Assembly: GCA_016704485.1 (NCBI GenBank)
Contig: JADJAA010000001.1
Span: 1,922,001-1,986,000, forward strand
Direction of reading: 5' to 3'
Length of the DNA stretch: 64,000 bases
Source: Flavobacteriales bacterium
GTDB lineage: Bacteria > Bacteroidota > Bacteroidia > Flavobacteriales_F > PHOS-HE28
Below the pieces are notes generated by a model. That model made no database searches, was not told the DNA's origin, and saw only the letters and a program-made list of their open reading frames with translations. Within the stretch, counting starts at the first letter, position 1. The number at the start of each line of letters is the position of its first letter. Shown here piece by piece: positions 18,643-26,522 of this stretch. Both the position numbers and the translations under genes were made by a program.

Positions 18643-19202
18643 AGGGTAGCGGTATTAACAGTGCTGCGGCCGGCGAGTTGGGAAATAGCTTGCTGCAATA
18701 CTTGACGTGCATGGCTTACATGCCATTTTGAAGTGCCTGCGCTGATGCCCAAAAGTTCCGCGATCTCGCTGTGCGAAAAGCCATCCATCACGAATAAGTT
18801 AAAGACCTTGCGCGACATGTCCGGGACGCGGTCAAGTAACTGTGCAAAGGCTTCCGATTCCATTTGCTTCAGGTACTCGTTCACATCGGAAGACCGACTT
18901 TCTTCGATGGGCGTCTCCATTTTTTCGTGTGCTTTTCGCTCTTTGTTCATTCTGAAAGCATCGATCATGGTGTTGATCATGATCCGCCGAACCCAGAGTT
19001 CGAAGGGTACTTCAGGACGGCGCTTTTTTAGATTCTTCAGTACTTTCAAATAACCTTGATTCATGCATGCTACTGCATCTTGTTCATTGCGTTCGTATCG
19101 TTTACATACGGACATCATCAGCCCATGAAGTACCCGGTACAGTTCATACTGCGCCTTGGGTTCTTCCCGGATGCAGCGGGCTATGAGGGCTTCACTTACC
19201 AT
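18639..19202 (-). CDS. ECF-type RNA polymerase sigma factor
   Basis: 187 aa. Region 2 is recognisable (ACMNQGYLKVLKNLKKRRPEVPFELWVRRIMINTMID, about residues 45-85) and region 4 is a helix-turn-helix (VFNLFVMDGFSHSEIAELLGISAGTSKWHVSHARQVL, about 135-175). An ATG start at 19202 is preferred over the TTG two codons earlier. The gene overlaps the dual-membrane protein downstream, which is the expected partner that would hold it inactive. No sequence-recognisable autoregulatory promoter was found upstream. Confidence 0.88.
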   Translation of the reverse strand: MVSEALIARCIREEPKAQYELYRVLHGLMMSVCKRYERNEQDAVACMNQGYLKVLKNLKKRRPEVPFELWVRRIMINTMIDAFRMNKERKAHEKMETPIEESRSSDVNEYLKQMESEAFAQLLDRVPDMSRKVFNLFVMDGFSHSEIAELLGISAGTSKWHVSHARQVLQQAISQLAGRSTVNTATL

Positions 19203-19266
19203 GATCAAGGATGTACCGAAGGGCCATCACCTTTCAGCAATGACCCTTTGGAAACAACCATCATTG

Positions 19267-20814
19267 TTATTGCTTTACGAAGCGACGACTTACGGTTGTT
19301 GAACCATCATTGATCCGTAGGATATACATGCCACCTTCCAGCTCACTTACTCGAAGCGTTAAGCGGTTGTTCCCGGAGTTAATGGTGTTATTGGTTACGC
19401 TGACCAACCGTCCGTTCAGGTCCAGGATACTTAGCTCCAACTTGCTGTTATGGCTGCTCATCAATGTAAGTGTGATCGCTTCCGAAACCGGGTTCGGCCA
19501 CAATGCTACATCATTCAGGGTTTCTCGTTCAGTGATCGCGGTCGGCAGTTCACTTATTACGTTCAGCGTGAAACCTGCACGATCGCTGGCGTTCGTATTT
19601 CCATGTTGGTTGCCATCAATGATCATTCCTTCAAGTAAACCATCGGAGTCGATCGATAGGCTATCGCAGAATGTGCTAGTACAATTGGCATCATCAGACA
19701 TGGTCAAGCACAGCACGTATGGGCCACCGTTGGCATACACGTGGGTAGGGAACGCTTCAGTTGATGTTGTGCCGTCTCCGAAATTCCAGAGGAACTGATA
19801 GTTACCTGATCCTGTGCTCGTATTCCAGATCCACACTTCATTCGGGATAGGTTCTACTCCACCGGGGTTGCTACCTGTGCTATCCACGTTCTGGTAAGCC
19901 TGTATCGCCCAATAACCTGCATTGCATTCGTTGACGCTAGTCGGGAAAAGTGTGCCTGCGGCATCGAATACAACGCTGTCGCATATCGTCGATGTGCAAC
20001 CATCTGAGTTGCTGAATTGAAGGCATACCAACGTGGTGCCGACGCTAAACGTGTGTTGTGGTGAGACTTCTGAGCTGGTGTAGTTAAGGCCACCATCGAA
20101 AGACCATGAATACGCATATGGAGGATATAGGCTACTAAGGGAACAGTTATTGAAATTTGCCGTGAAGGGAATGGGGTCAGTGCCATTTGGGTTGTTGCTG
20201 GCCTGCGTAGACGTAAAACAAGCTTGGCAGATGGATGAAAGAGGTTCGCAGGTGCAGTTTACGCTCCACGTTCCGGGTAGCCCAAGTGCTGTAGTACAAT
20301 CCGTTCCAGGTTGCGCCAATCCACCGGCTACGTCCATGCAGTCTATCGGGTTAAGACTATCGGTGACACAGATGCATGAAGTACTCCAAAGACCATAACT
20401 GCCTACATCTCCACATAAAGTTCCAGGGCCCATAGAGCCGCCAAAAACACCGTTGCAATCCGCAACACCAGAGCAGGAGAGTAGCTCAAATCGAGAGAGT
20501 GAGTCCTGCCCGTTGAAGTATAAAGATTGCTCGACAGTGACCAAGGCTCCATTACACGGGGTGCTTAATCTGTACCAGATAAAATTGCTGGTCAACCCTA
20601 GCGTAACGGACCATGTGCATGAATTGGGTTCCACGGGAATGTCTATGTTATACGCGGGCACTGTGTTCTGTAGGGTCTGTAAGTTCACGGTCTGCCCAGC
20701 GTAACAGCCAGGGACTATGCCATTCAGTGTTACAGTATAGGGCATTTGGGCCATGACGGCACTAGCCAACGTTGCAGCAAGGCCGAAGGTTAGGGAGCGG
20801 ATCGAGATCTTCAT
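19267..20814 (-). CDS. Secreted PKD-domain protein with T9SS sorting domain
   Basis: 515 aa. Signal peptide (MKISIRSLTFGLAATLASAVMA). The N-terminal ~200 residues are Cys-rich (repeated CMDVAG, TDC and CTC-like patterns). Two PKD-like Ig domains follow: one around 215-290 (YSWSFDGG) and one around 335-400 (FLWNFGDGTTSTEAFPTHVY). A type A T9SS C-terminal domain ends the protein (WPNPVSEAITL, LSILDLNGRLV, LEGGMYILRINDG, RRFVKQ). It should be exported by T9SS and attached to the surface or released. It is a tandem paralogue of the next gene upstream. Adhesive or structural function is inference. Confidence 0.85.
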   Translation of the reverse strand: MKISIRSLTFGLAATLASAVMAQMPYTVTLNGIVPGCYAGQTVNLQTLQNTVPAYNIDIPVEPNSCTWSVTLGLTSNFIWYRLSTPCNGALVTVEQSLYFNGQDSLSRFELLSCSGVADCNGVFGGSMGPGTLCGDVGSYGLWSTSCICVTDSLNPIDCMDVAGGLAQPGTDCTTALGLPGTWSVNCTCEPLSSICQACFTSTQASNNPNGTDPIPFTANFNNCSLSSLYPPYAYSWSFDGGLNYTSSEVSPQHTFSVGTTLVCLQFSNSDGCTSTICDSVVFDAAGTLFPTSVNECNAGYWAIQAYQNVDSTGSNPGGVEPIPNEVWIWNTSTGSGNYQFLWNFGDGTTSTEAFPTHVYANGGPYVLCLTMSDDANCTSTFCDSLSIDSDGLLEGMIIDGNQHGNTNASDRAGFTLNVISELPTAITERETLNDVALWPNPVSEAITLTLMSSHNSKLELSILDLNGRLVSVTNNTINSGNNRLTLRVSELEGGMYILRINDGSTTVSRRFVKQ

Positions 20815-20846
20815 GTTGTAAAGTTTAATGGAAGTTCGGATTTCAA

Positions 20847-20857
20847 CTCTATACACG
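20847..20857 (-). promoter_or_regulatory. Shared upstream box of the PKD genes, copy 1
   Basis: The minus strand reads CGTGTATAGAG ending 33 bp before the ATG. The same 11 bases occur 34 bp before the ATG of the tandem paralogue. The bases between are mostly different, apart from a TAAACT stretch and ACAACATGA at the start. It may be a promoter element for the neighbouring ECF sigma factor, or only a relic of duplication. Confidence 0.35.
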
Positions 20858-20930
20858 GAGCATCGAGGCAATAGGTTGGGTAGGGATTGAAAATAGTTTT
20901 AGCCCGACTTTCATTTTTAGTGGATGGCTA

Positions 20931-20965
20931 AAACAGAAAGACCGCCCTACCAAGATAGGACGGCC
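20931..20965 (-). terminator. Rho-independent-type terminator after the second PKD gene
   Basis: In the minus-strand RNA a 10-bp stem (GGCCGTCCTA with TAGGGCGGTC, two G-U pairs) closes a 6-nt loop at 20940-20965. A T-rich run follows (TTTCTGTTTT). It lies 25 bp beyond the stop of the upstream PKD gene and separates the two paralogues into independent transcripts. Confidence 0.65.
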
Positions 20966-20989
20966 TTTTCTAATAGGTGTTCACTAAGC

Positions 20990-22504
20990 CTATTGCTTCA
21001 CGAAACGACGACTTACCGTGGTCCTACCATCGCTGATGCGCACCACGTACATGCCGCTTTCCAATTGCTCCACTGGAACGGATATGCTGTTCTTACCGGT
21101 GCTTACGATGTTACTGAAGGTATTGATCAACCGTCCGTTGAGGTCCAGAATGCTAACATCCAATCGACCACTGGTTGTGCTAAGCAATGACAAGGTAATA
21201 GCATCTGCTACCGGGTTCGGCCATAACGCGATCTCTTCTATACGCTCTTGTTCGTTGATAGTAGTCGGGAGTTCTTGCAACACATTCACGGTGAATGCAG
21301 CACGGTCTTCGTTGTGACCGATCATACCGCTCAGTAAGCCATCACTATCCACGGATAGGGTATCACAGAAAGTCGACGTGCAATTTGAAGCGTCCGTCAT
21401 GGTCAAACACAACAGGTAAGGGCCTCCATCTGCATAGATATGTGTTGGGAATGCATCCGATGATGTCGTTCCATCACCGAAATCCCATGAATAGGAAATG
21501 TTTCCGGTGCCTGAACTAAGATTCCAGACCCACACTTCATTCGGTATCGGTGTGCCGGAACCATTGGGATTCAAACTATCTATGGTATAAGCTTGTAAAA
21601 CCCAGAACCCAGCTTCGCATACTGCGCTTGAATCCGGTTGGCAAATACAATTGTTGTCCCATGTGCCAATTTCGTTGAACGTGAGCGAACACGCAGAACC
21701 GGGGGTATTCGGACCATTCGGTATGCCTAGGCAATCCACATTGGTATTCGTTGGGTTGATGGTGCCATCGGAATCAACTACCAAGCTATCGCAGCTCGTA
21801 TTCACGCAACCGTTCGCATCCGCAACTGTAAGGCAGGCCAAATACGTACCCGCAGTGAACACTATAACCGGGTTCGCATCATTAACGAACGTGACGCCAC
21901 CGTCAAATGTCCATGCATAGGTGAATGGAGCAACGCCACCTATGGAACAATTACTGAAACTCGCGCTGAATGGAACAGTACCGTTTACCGGCGTGCCGGT
22001 TTGTTCAACCGTGAAACAAGCTTGGCAACTTGCTGTGTTCGCGACACAGCTGCAAGCTGAACTCCACGTTCCTTGGGAGCCGAATGCTGTGGTACATACT
22101 GTTCCAGGTAGTGCGGAACCGTTCAGTACGCCAAGGCAATCGACAGTGGATCCACCACAATTCAGATCGATCACGACCATCATCGTGTCGAAGGAATTCA
22201 CGGTGTACGAGCCGCTTCCGCTCTGTATCGCACCTTGGCAAGGAATACTTACTTCGAACCAACCCAACGGCGAGTCCATGTAGTACACTTCGAAGTAGTT
22301 ACAATTCGCATCAAGCTGCACGGTCATAGTGATCGCCGGTTGTGTGTTCTGAACGGTGGTAATAGTCACTACGCTGTTCGCTGGTGAGCAACCATTTACG
22401 TGCCCGCTAAGGATCACCGGGTAGGGAGGTAAGGGTTGAGCGAATGCAGCGATGCAAAGCATCGTCGCTATTCCGAAGGTGAGTGAGCGGAATGTGTTTT
22501 TCAT
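20990..22504 (-). CDS. Secreted PKD-domain protein with T9SS sorting domain (paralogue)
   Basis: 504 aa. Signal peptide (MKNTFRSLTFGIATMLCIAAFA). A Cys-containing N-terminal region contains repeated DCLG-N-PGT(A)C motifs. PKD-like domains lie around 175-245 (FTYAWTFDGGVTF) and 330-400 (YSWDFGDGTTSSDAFPTHIY). A type A T9SS C-terminal domain ends in RRFVKQ. The last ~170 residues align closely with the neighbouring PKD protein, while the N-terminal halves differ more. This points to an older tandem duplication with conserved sorting parts. A terminator follows it. Confidence 0.85.
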   Translation of the reverse strand: MKNTFRSLTFGIATMLCIAAFAQPLPPYPVILSGHVNGCSPANSVVTITTVQNTQPAITMTVQLDANCNYFEVYYMDSPLGWFEVSIPCQGAIQSGSGSYTVNSFDTMMVVIDLNCGGSTVDCLGVLNGSALPGTVCTTAFGSQGTWSSACSCVANTASCQACFTVEQTGTPVNGTVPFSASFSNCSIGGVAPFTYAWTFDGGVTFVNDANPVIVFTAGTYLACLTVADANGCVNTSCDSLVVDSDGTINPTNTNVDCLGIPNGPNTPGSACSLTFNEIGTWDNNCICQPDSSAVCEAGFWVLQAYTIDSLNPNGSGTPIPNEVWVWNLSSGTGNISYSWDFGDGTTSSDAFPTHIYADGGPYLLCLTMTDASNCTSTFCDTLSVDSDGLLSGMIGHNEDRAAFTVNVLQELPTTINEQERIEEIALWPNPVADAITLSLLSTTSGRLDVSILDLNGRLINTFSNIVSTGKNSISVPVEQLESGMYVVRISDGRTTVSRRFVKQ

Positions 22505-22537
22505 GTTGTGTAGTTTAGTTGAGATCGAAGGTTATGT

Positions 22538-22548
22538 CTCTATACACG
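22538..22548 (-). promoter_or_regulatory. Shared upstream box of the PKD genes, copy 2
   Basis: CGTGTATAGAG on the minus strand, ending 34 bp before the ATG at 22504. It is identical to the box upstream of the paralogue, at almost the same distance. No TAnnTTTG box is present here. Confidence 0.35.
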
Positions 22549-22584
22549 TTACGTTTTCATTGAAGGTTGGGTGGTGACACAAAT

Positions 22585-24612
22585 TTAGTTCATCAAGTCC
22601 TCGATCAACCCATCATCTGCCTCGTTCGGCAACGTCACTTTCAAGCCAGGGGTCCGCTTCATCTCTTGTTCAATGCTCCAGACCGCATGTGGGTTGCGAG
22701 CCCATGCTCTGCGCGCGATGCCGTTGTTCACATCCCACAGCAACATGCTTTTTAGTCTTCGGTCGCTATCGGCACTGCCATCGAGTACCATTCCAAATCC
22801 ACCATTGATCACCTCGCCCCAGCCCACGCCGCCACCATTGTGCAAGCTGATCCACGTTGCTCCTCTGAAGGCATCGCCTACGAAATTCTGGACGGCCATA
22901 TCTGCGGTGAAGCGTGAGCCATCTCGGATATTGCTGGTCTCTCGATACGGACTGTCGGTGCCACTTACGTCATGGTGATCGCGGCCCAGAACGATCGGTG
23001 CGCTGATCTCGCCGCTCTTGATCGCGTTGTTGAACGCTTCAGCAATGCGGATCCGGCCTTCGCTATCGGCATACAGGATGCGTGCTTGACTACCAACTAC
23101 CAATTTGTTCTGTTGCGCGTTGCGGATCCAATGCAGGTTGTCGGCGATCTGCTGTTTTATTTCTGTTGGCGCTTCCTTCAACATGGCCTCCAATACATCA
23201 CCAGCTATGCGGTCACTGATGGCCAGATCTTTCGCATCTCCACTTGAACACACCCAACGGAATGGGCCAAATCCGTGATCGAAACACATTGGCCCCATGA
23301 TATCTTCCACATAACTCGGGTAACGGAACTCTTCCCCATTTAAACCGCCGATGGATGCTCCGGCACGTTTGCTTTCCAGCAAGAATGCATTGCCGTAGTC
23401 GAAGAAATACATCCCCGCTTCGGTGAGTGTATTCACGGCATCAACATGGCGGCGTAAGGTTTCTTGCACCTTTGTTCTGAAGGTTGCTGGGTCTTTCGCC
23501 ATAAGCACATTGCTTTCCTCATAACTCAGACCTGCGGGGTAATATCCACCGGCCCACGGATTGTGCAAACTGGTCTGGTCGCTACCTAGATCCACCTTGA
23601 CCTTGCGTTCTGCCAAGCGCTCCCAGAGGTCAACAACATTACCAAGGAATGCAATGCTATGCGCTTCGCCTTTTTTCTGCCAAGCCTGTGCTGCATCGAT
23701 GCAAGCATCCACATTTTCGATCACTTCATCCACCCAACCTTGGCTTTGCCGTTTGTGCGCTGCGGTGGCATTCACTTCTGCACAGATGGTAACTACGCCG
23801 GCGATGTTGCCCGCTTTGGGTTGCGCTCCGCTCATACCGCCTAGGCCAGCAGTTACGAAGAGTTTGCCTTTGGTGGTCTTGTCATCGCCTTTGAGCATTC
23901 GGCACGCATTAAGTACCGTGATGGTGGTGCCATGCACAATGCCCTGTGGGCCGATGTACATGTAGCTACCAGCGGTCATTTGGCCGTATTGCGATACACC
24001 CAATGCGTTCATGCGTTCCCAATCATCGGGTTGGCTGTAATTGGGGATCACCATGCCGTTGGTGACCACTACACGCGGTGCATCGGTATGGCTTGGGAAC
24101 AGACCTAACGGATGCCCGCTGTACATGACCAGCGTTTGGTCATCGGCCATTTCGCTGAGGTATTTCATCGTGAGCCTGTACTGCGCCCAGTTCTGAAATA
24201 CTGCCCCGTTACCGCCGTAGGTGATCAACTCATGCGGATGTTGCGCAACGGCCGGATCCAAGTTGTTCTGGATCATCAGCATGATGGCCGCAGCTTGTTT
24301 GCACTTGGCCGGATACTGGTCGATCGGATAAGCTTTCATTTCATGCGCCGGACGGAACCGATGCATATAGATCCTACCGTATTCCTTCAATTCTTTCGCG
24401 AATTCCGGAGCAAGTGTGGCGTGATGTGCTGCAGGGAAGTAGCGTAAAGCATTGCGCAAAGCGAGCTTCTTTTCTTCCGCGTTGAGAATGTCCTTGCGCA
24501 CCGGGGCGTGGCTCACGGAATTATCGATTGGTTGTGCAGGTGGAAGGGTTGTGGAGATTCCTTCTTGGATGGAGGTTTGGAGTAGAGCAGTGTCACTGGA
24601 AATTGCAGGCAT
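22585..24612 (-). CDS. hutU: Urocanate hydratase (long form)
   Basis: 675 aa. Converts urocanate to imidazolonepropionate using tightly bound NAD+ in histidine breakdown. The NAD-binding segment GLGGMSGAQPKAG starts near residue 256, and the family signatures GYYPAGLSYEESN and DQTSLHNPWAGG are present. The classic bacterial enzyme is about 555 aa. This one has extra N-terminal and internal sequence and resembles the long form also found in eukaryotes (UROC1, about 676 aa). No other hut genes lie in the window. The ATG at 24612 is the only sensible start. Confidence 0.93.
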   Translation of the reverse strand: MPAISSDTALLQTSIQEGISTTLPPAQPIDNSVSHAPVRKDILNAEEKKLALRNALRYFPAAHHATLAPEFAKELKEYGRIYMHRFRPAHEMKAYPIDQYPAKCKQAAAIMLMIQNNLDPAVAQHPHELITYGGNGAVFQNWAQYRLTMKYLSEMADDQTLVMYSGHPLGLFPSHTDAPRVVVTNGMVIPNYSQPDDWERMNALGVSQYGQMTAGSYMYIGPQGIVHGTTITVLNACRMLKGDDKTTKGKLFVTAGLGGMSGAQPKAGNIAGVVTICAEVNATAAHKRQSQGWVDEVIENVDACIDAAQAWQKKGEAHSIAFLGNVVDLWERLAERKVKVDLGSDQTSLHNPWAGGYYPAGLSYEESNVLMAKDPATFRTKVQETLRRHVDAVNTLTEAGMYFFDYGNAFLLESKRAGASIGGLNGEEFRYPSYVEDIMGPMCFDHGFGPFRWVCSSGDAKDLAISDRIAGDVLEAMLKEAPTEIKQQIADNLHWIRNAQQNKLVVGSQARILYADSEGRIRIAEAFNNAIKSGEISAPIVLGRDHHDVSGTDSPYRETSNIRDGSRFTADMAVQNFVGDAFRGATWISLHNGGGVGWGEVINGGFGMVLDGSADSDRRLKSMLLWDVNNGIARRAWARNPHAVWSIEQEMKRTPGLKVTLPNEADDGLIEDLMN

Positions 24613-24643
24613 TCGCTTAAGTGATTAATAACGCAATAGTTTT

Positions 24644-24703
24644 TTAAAGGAATGATTTGTTAGTGAACGGAAAGGCGATCAGAACGATATCACCCTTTGC
24701 CAT
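24644..24703 (-). pseudogene. Truncated MazF/PemK-like toxin remnant
   Basis: An ATG at 24703 inside the end of the antitoxin gene opens a 19-codon frame ending in TAA at 24644-24646. Its peptide starts MAKGDIVLIAFPFTN, the hallmark first strand of MazF/PemK-type endoribonuclease toxins (usually KGDIVLIPFPFTD). The rest of the usual ~110-residue toxin is missing; hutU begins 32 bp later. It overlaps the antitoxin by 14 nt, the normal layout of such operons. The match rests on a short segment. Confidence 0.6.
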
Positions 24704-24926
24704 TGTAAACCTCCTTAAGATCTTTCAGGGAATAGAGATCTTCTTCCGTCCGGAGAAAGTCAAAAGAACTTCCTTCAGCTGCAATTTTTTGGACCCCTTC
24801 CGATAATAGGTTCTCATCGACCTGACTCAGAACGTACTCAACAAAATTGAATATCTCCTCCACTTTTTGCTGAGGTAGTTTATCCAATGCCGCAACTGTG
24901 CGTTCTATAATGGCTTTTTTTGTCAT
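24690..24926 (-). CDS. Orphan antitoxin-like small protein
   Basis: 78 aa, largely helical and acidic. The end EEDLYSLKDLKEVYNGKG is typical of Bacteroidota antitoxins that sit directly upstream of MazF/PemK or RelE-like toxins. The N-terminal half (IIERTVAALDKLPQQKVEEIFNFVEYVLSQVDE) has the DUF2281-like look of these proteins. The ATG at 24926 is supported by an exact -7 box 15 bp upstream. The toxin that overlaps its end is reduced to a 19-codon remnant, so the antitoxin is intact but without a local partner. It could be a relic or still act on a toxin elsewhere. Confidence 0.65.
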   Translation of the reverse strand: MTKKAIIERTVAALDKLPQQKVEEIFNFVEYVLSQVDENLLSEGVQKIAAEGSSFDFLRTEEDLYSLKDLKEVYNGKG

Positions 24927-24941
24927 GATCAGGACAGGATA

Positions 24942-24949
24942 CAAAGCTA
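24942..24949 (-). promoter_or_regulatory. -7 box of the antitoxin gene
   Basis: TAGCTTTG on the minus strand matches TAnnTTTG exactly, 15 bp before the ATG at 24926. It overlaps the more upstream start codon at 24944 and so rules that start out for this transcript. Confidence 0.5.
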
Positions 24950-24998
24950 CGATGCTAGGGCCAAGTGAGGAAGTGGCGCCTTTTGCAAGAAGTTGAGT

Positions 24999-26522
24999 TC
25001 AACGTGCGACGATGAAACGTTGGGGAACTGAACTCGATCCAACTTGCAAAAAGTAAAGTCCTGGCGAGAGGTCCGAGACATTGACGGTTACCCGATCTTG
25101 AGTACTTACAGGAATGGATCTACAGGTGTGGCCAATAGCATCTAGAATTATCAAGTTGTCTGTTCCTTGGGAAATACCGTCAATGGTCAACTGGTCATTC
25201 GCCGGATTCGGATATGGCGCAACTGCTGATTTTTGATTCTCGTTGATCGACAATAGAATGCCGTCCGGAGTGAGCGTTCCGATCGTGTCTCCTCCTAACA
25301 CGGCACCGATCAACTGGTACTCTTCCCACTGTTCGAAATAACTTCCACGGAACCATTCAAACCCAATACCTGCCGCATATCGAACCCCCCAACCGGGCTC
25401 CGTGGTACCGGGAAAATAATCAACAGGTCCGGAAAATTCGGTATATCCGTTCGGAAGCAGTTGAGGTGAATATCCATGGACGAAGAAGCCTTCTCCCAAA
25501 TTTCGACATCCTATGATGTACTGTCCATTTTCATTAATTCCATGTTCCGCAATACAGACCATTGGCAATGGAACATCGAAACATGCAAACGGTCCAGTTT
25601 CTTCGTGCGGAACTAAGCGTGAGGTTTGAATGAGCTGTCCAGGATAAGAGAACATCAGTTCTGGCCAAGGGAATGTTGGGATACCAGCTGTCCATGGGCT
25701 CGTACCAATGCCATGGCTAGTTATATAGGTCGTGGGATTTTGAACTCCATTTTGATAATGGAATTGGGTCCAGCTCACTGTCGACCCTTCAAATACGATC
25801 GAACTATCTTGCTGATCACCTTCGGACCCAACTGTGAACTTGTATTTATGAGTTTCGCCACAGCAGCCAAAGCCGCTATCGCAACGTCCAACGCCGTAAT
25901 GGTATTCCAAAACATCGCCAATTGCGTAAGGGAATAGATCTGCCATACCAGGGATCGTAGATCCTAAGCTCGGTCCGTTGATCCCAAGCAGGTCGTAGTT
26001 CGCTGGCCAATGAACAATACCGTGATCTATTCCGATGACGATACTGTCGCCATCGGAAAGCAATATCGACCGTCGCGGTTCTACCGGGTCGAGGATCGTA
26101 CCAATTTCTGTTGGGCCCATTTCGGCCCAAATGCCATTTGCGGTATCCAACAACCAAGTTGATCCCTCCAACGCCTCCGGCAGTATTAAGTAGGATAGTC
26201 CATTAGAGAAATGCCAAGCGCTTTGAGAAACTGTTACATGCCCACCCATGAACTGCGGTTCATCCAAGAGCATAAGAACGCCCCAGTTTCCACCACTGCA
26301 TGTATCACACTGCACGGCGATCTTATTCAGCTCATACCTGAAACTATCAACCCCCAACGTATCCAAATGCGTTACGAAGACCTGGTTGCTGATGGTGTCC
26401 GTGCCATCATTGCTGTAGTTGTATTTATAGGCCGGGTTGATGAGTGCCCAGTTCTGCGCAACTAGACCATTGCTGATCATGAACAAGAGACAAAGTGTAG
26501 CAAGTGTCCTGATGAGTTTCAT
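24999..26522 (-). CDS. Secreted T9SS cargo protein of unknown function (tandem copy A)
   Basis: 507 aa. Signal peptide (TLATLCLLFMISNGLVA|QNW). A large domain of unknown family contains several Cys pairs (CDTCSGG, CDSGFGCCGE). A T9SS C-terminal domain ends the protein (PYPNPANDQLTI, LIILDAIGHTC, LSPGLYFLQVG, QRFIVAR). It is a tandem paralogue of the upstream gene, which it overlaps by 4 nt. The first ~50 residues of the mature protein are nearly identical between the two; the rest is only distantly similar. I do not recognise the catalytic or binding function. Confidence 0.8.
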   Translation of the reverse strand: MKLIRTLATLCLLFMISNGLVAQNWALINPAYKYNYSNDGTDTISNQVFVTHLDTLGVDSFRYELNKIAVQCDTCSGGNWGVLMLLDEPQFMGGHVTVSQSAWHFSNGLSYLILPEALEGSTWLLDTANGIWAEMGPTEIGTILDPVEPRRSILLSDGDSIVIGIDHGIVHWPANYDLLGINGPSLGSTIPGMADLFPYAIGDVLEYHYGVGRCDSGFGCCGETHKYKFTVGSEGDQQDSSIVFEGSTVSWTQFHYQNGVQNPTTYITSHGIGTSPWTAGIPTFPWPELMFSYPGQLIQTSRLVPHEETGPFACFDVPLPMVCIAEHGINENGQYIIGCRNLGEGFFVHGYSPQLLPNGYTEFSGPVDYFPGTTEPGWGVRYAAGIGFEWFRGSYFEQWEEYQLIGAVLGGDTIGTLTPDGILLSINENQKSAVAPYPNPANDQLTIDGISQGTDNLIILDAIGHTCRSIPVSTQDRVTVNVSDLSPGLYFLQVGSSSVPQRFIVAR

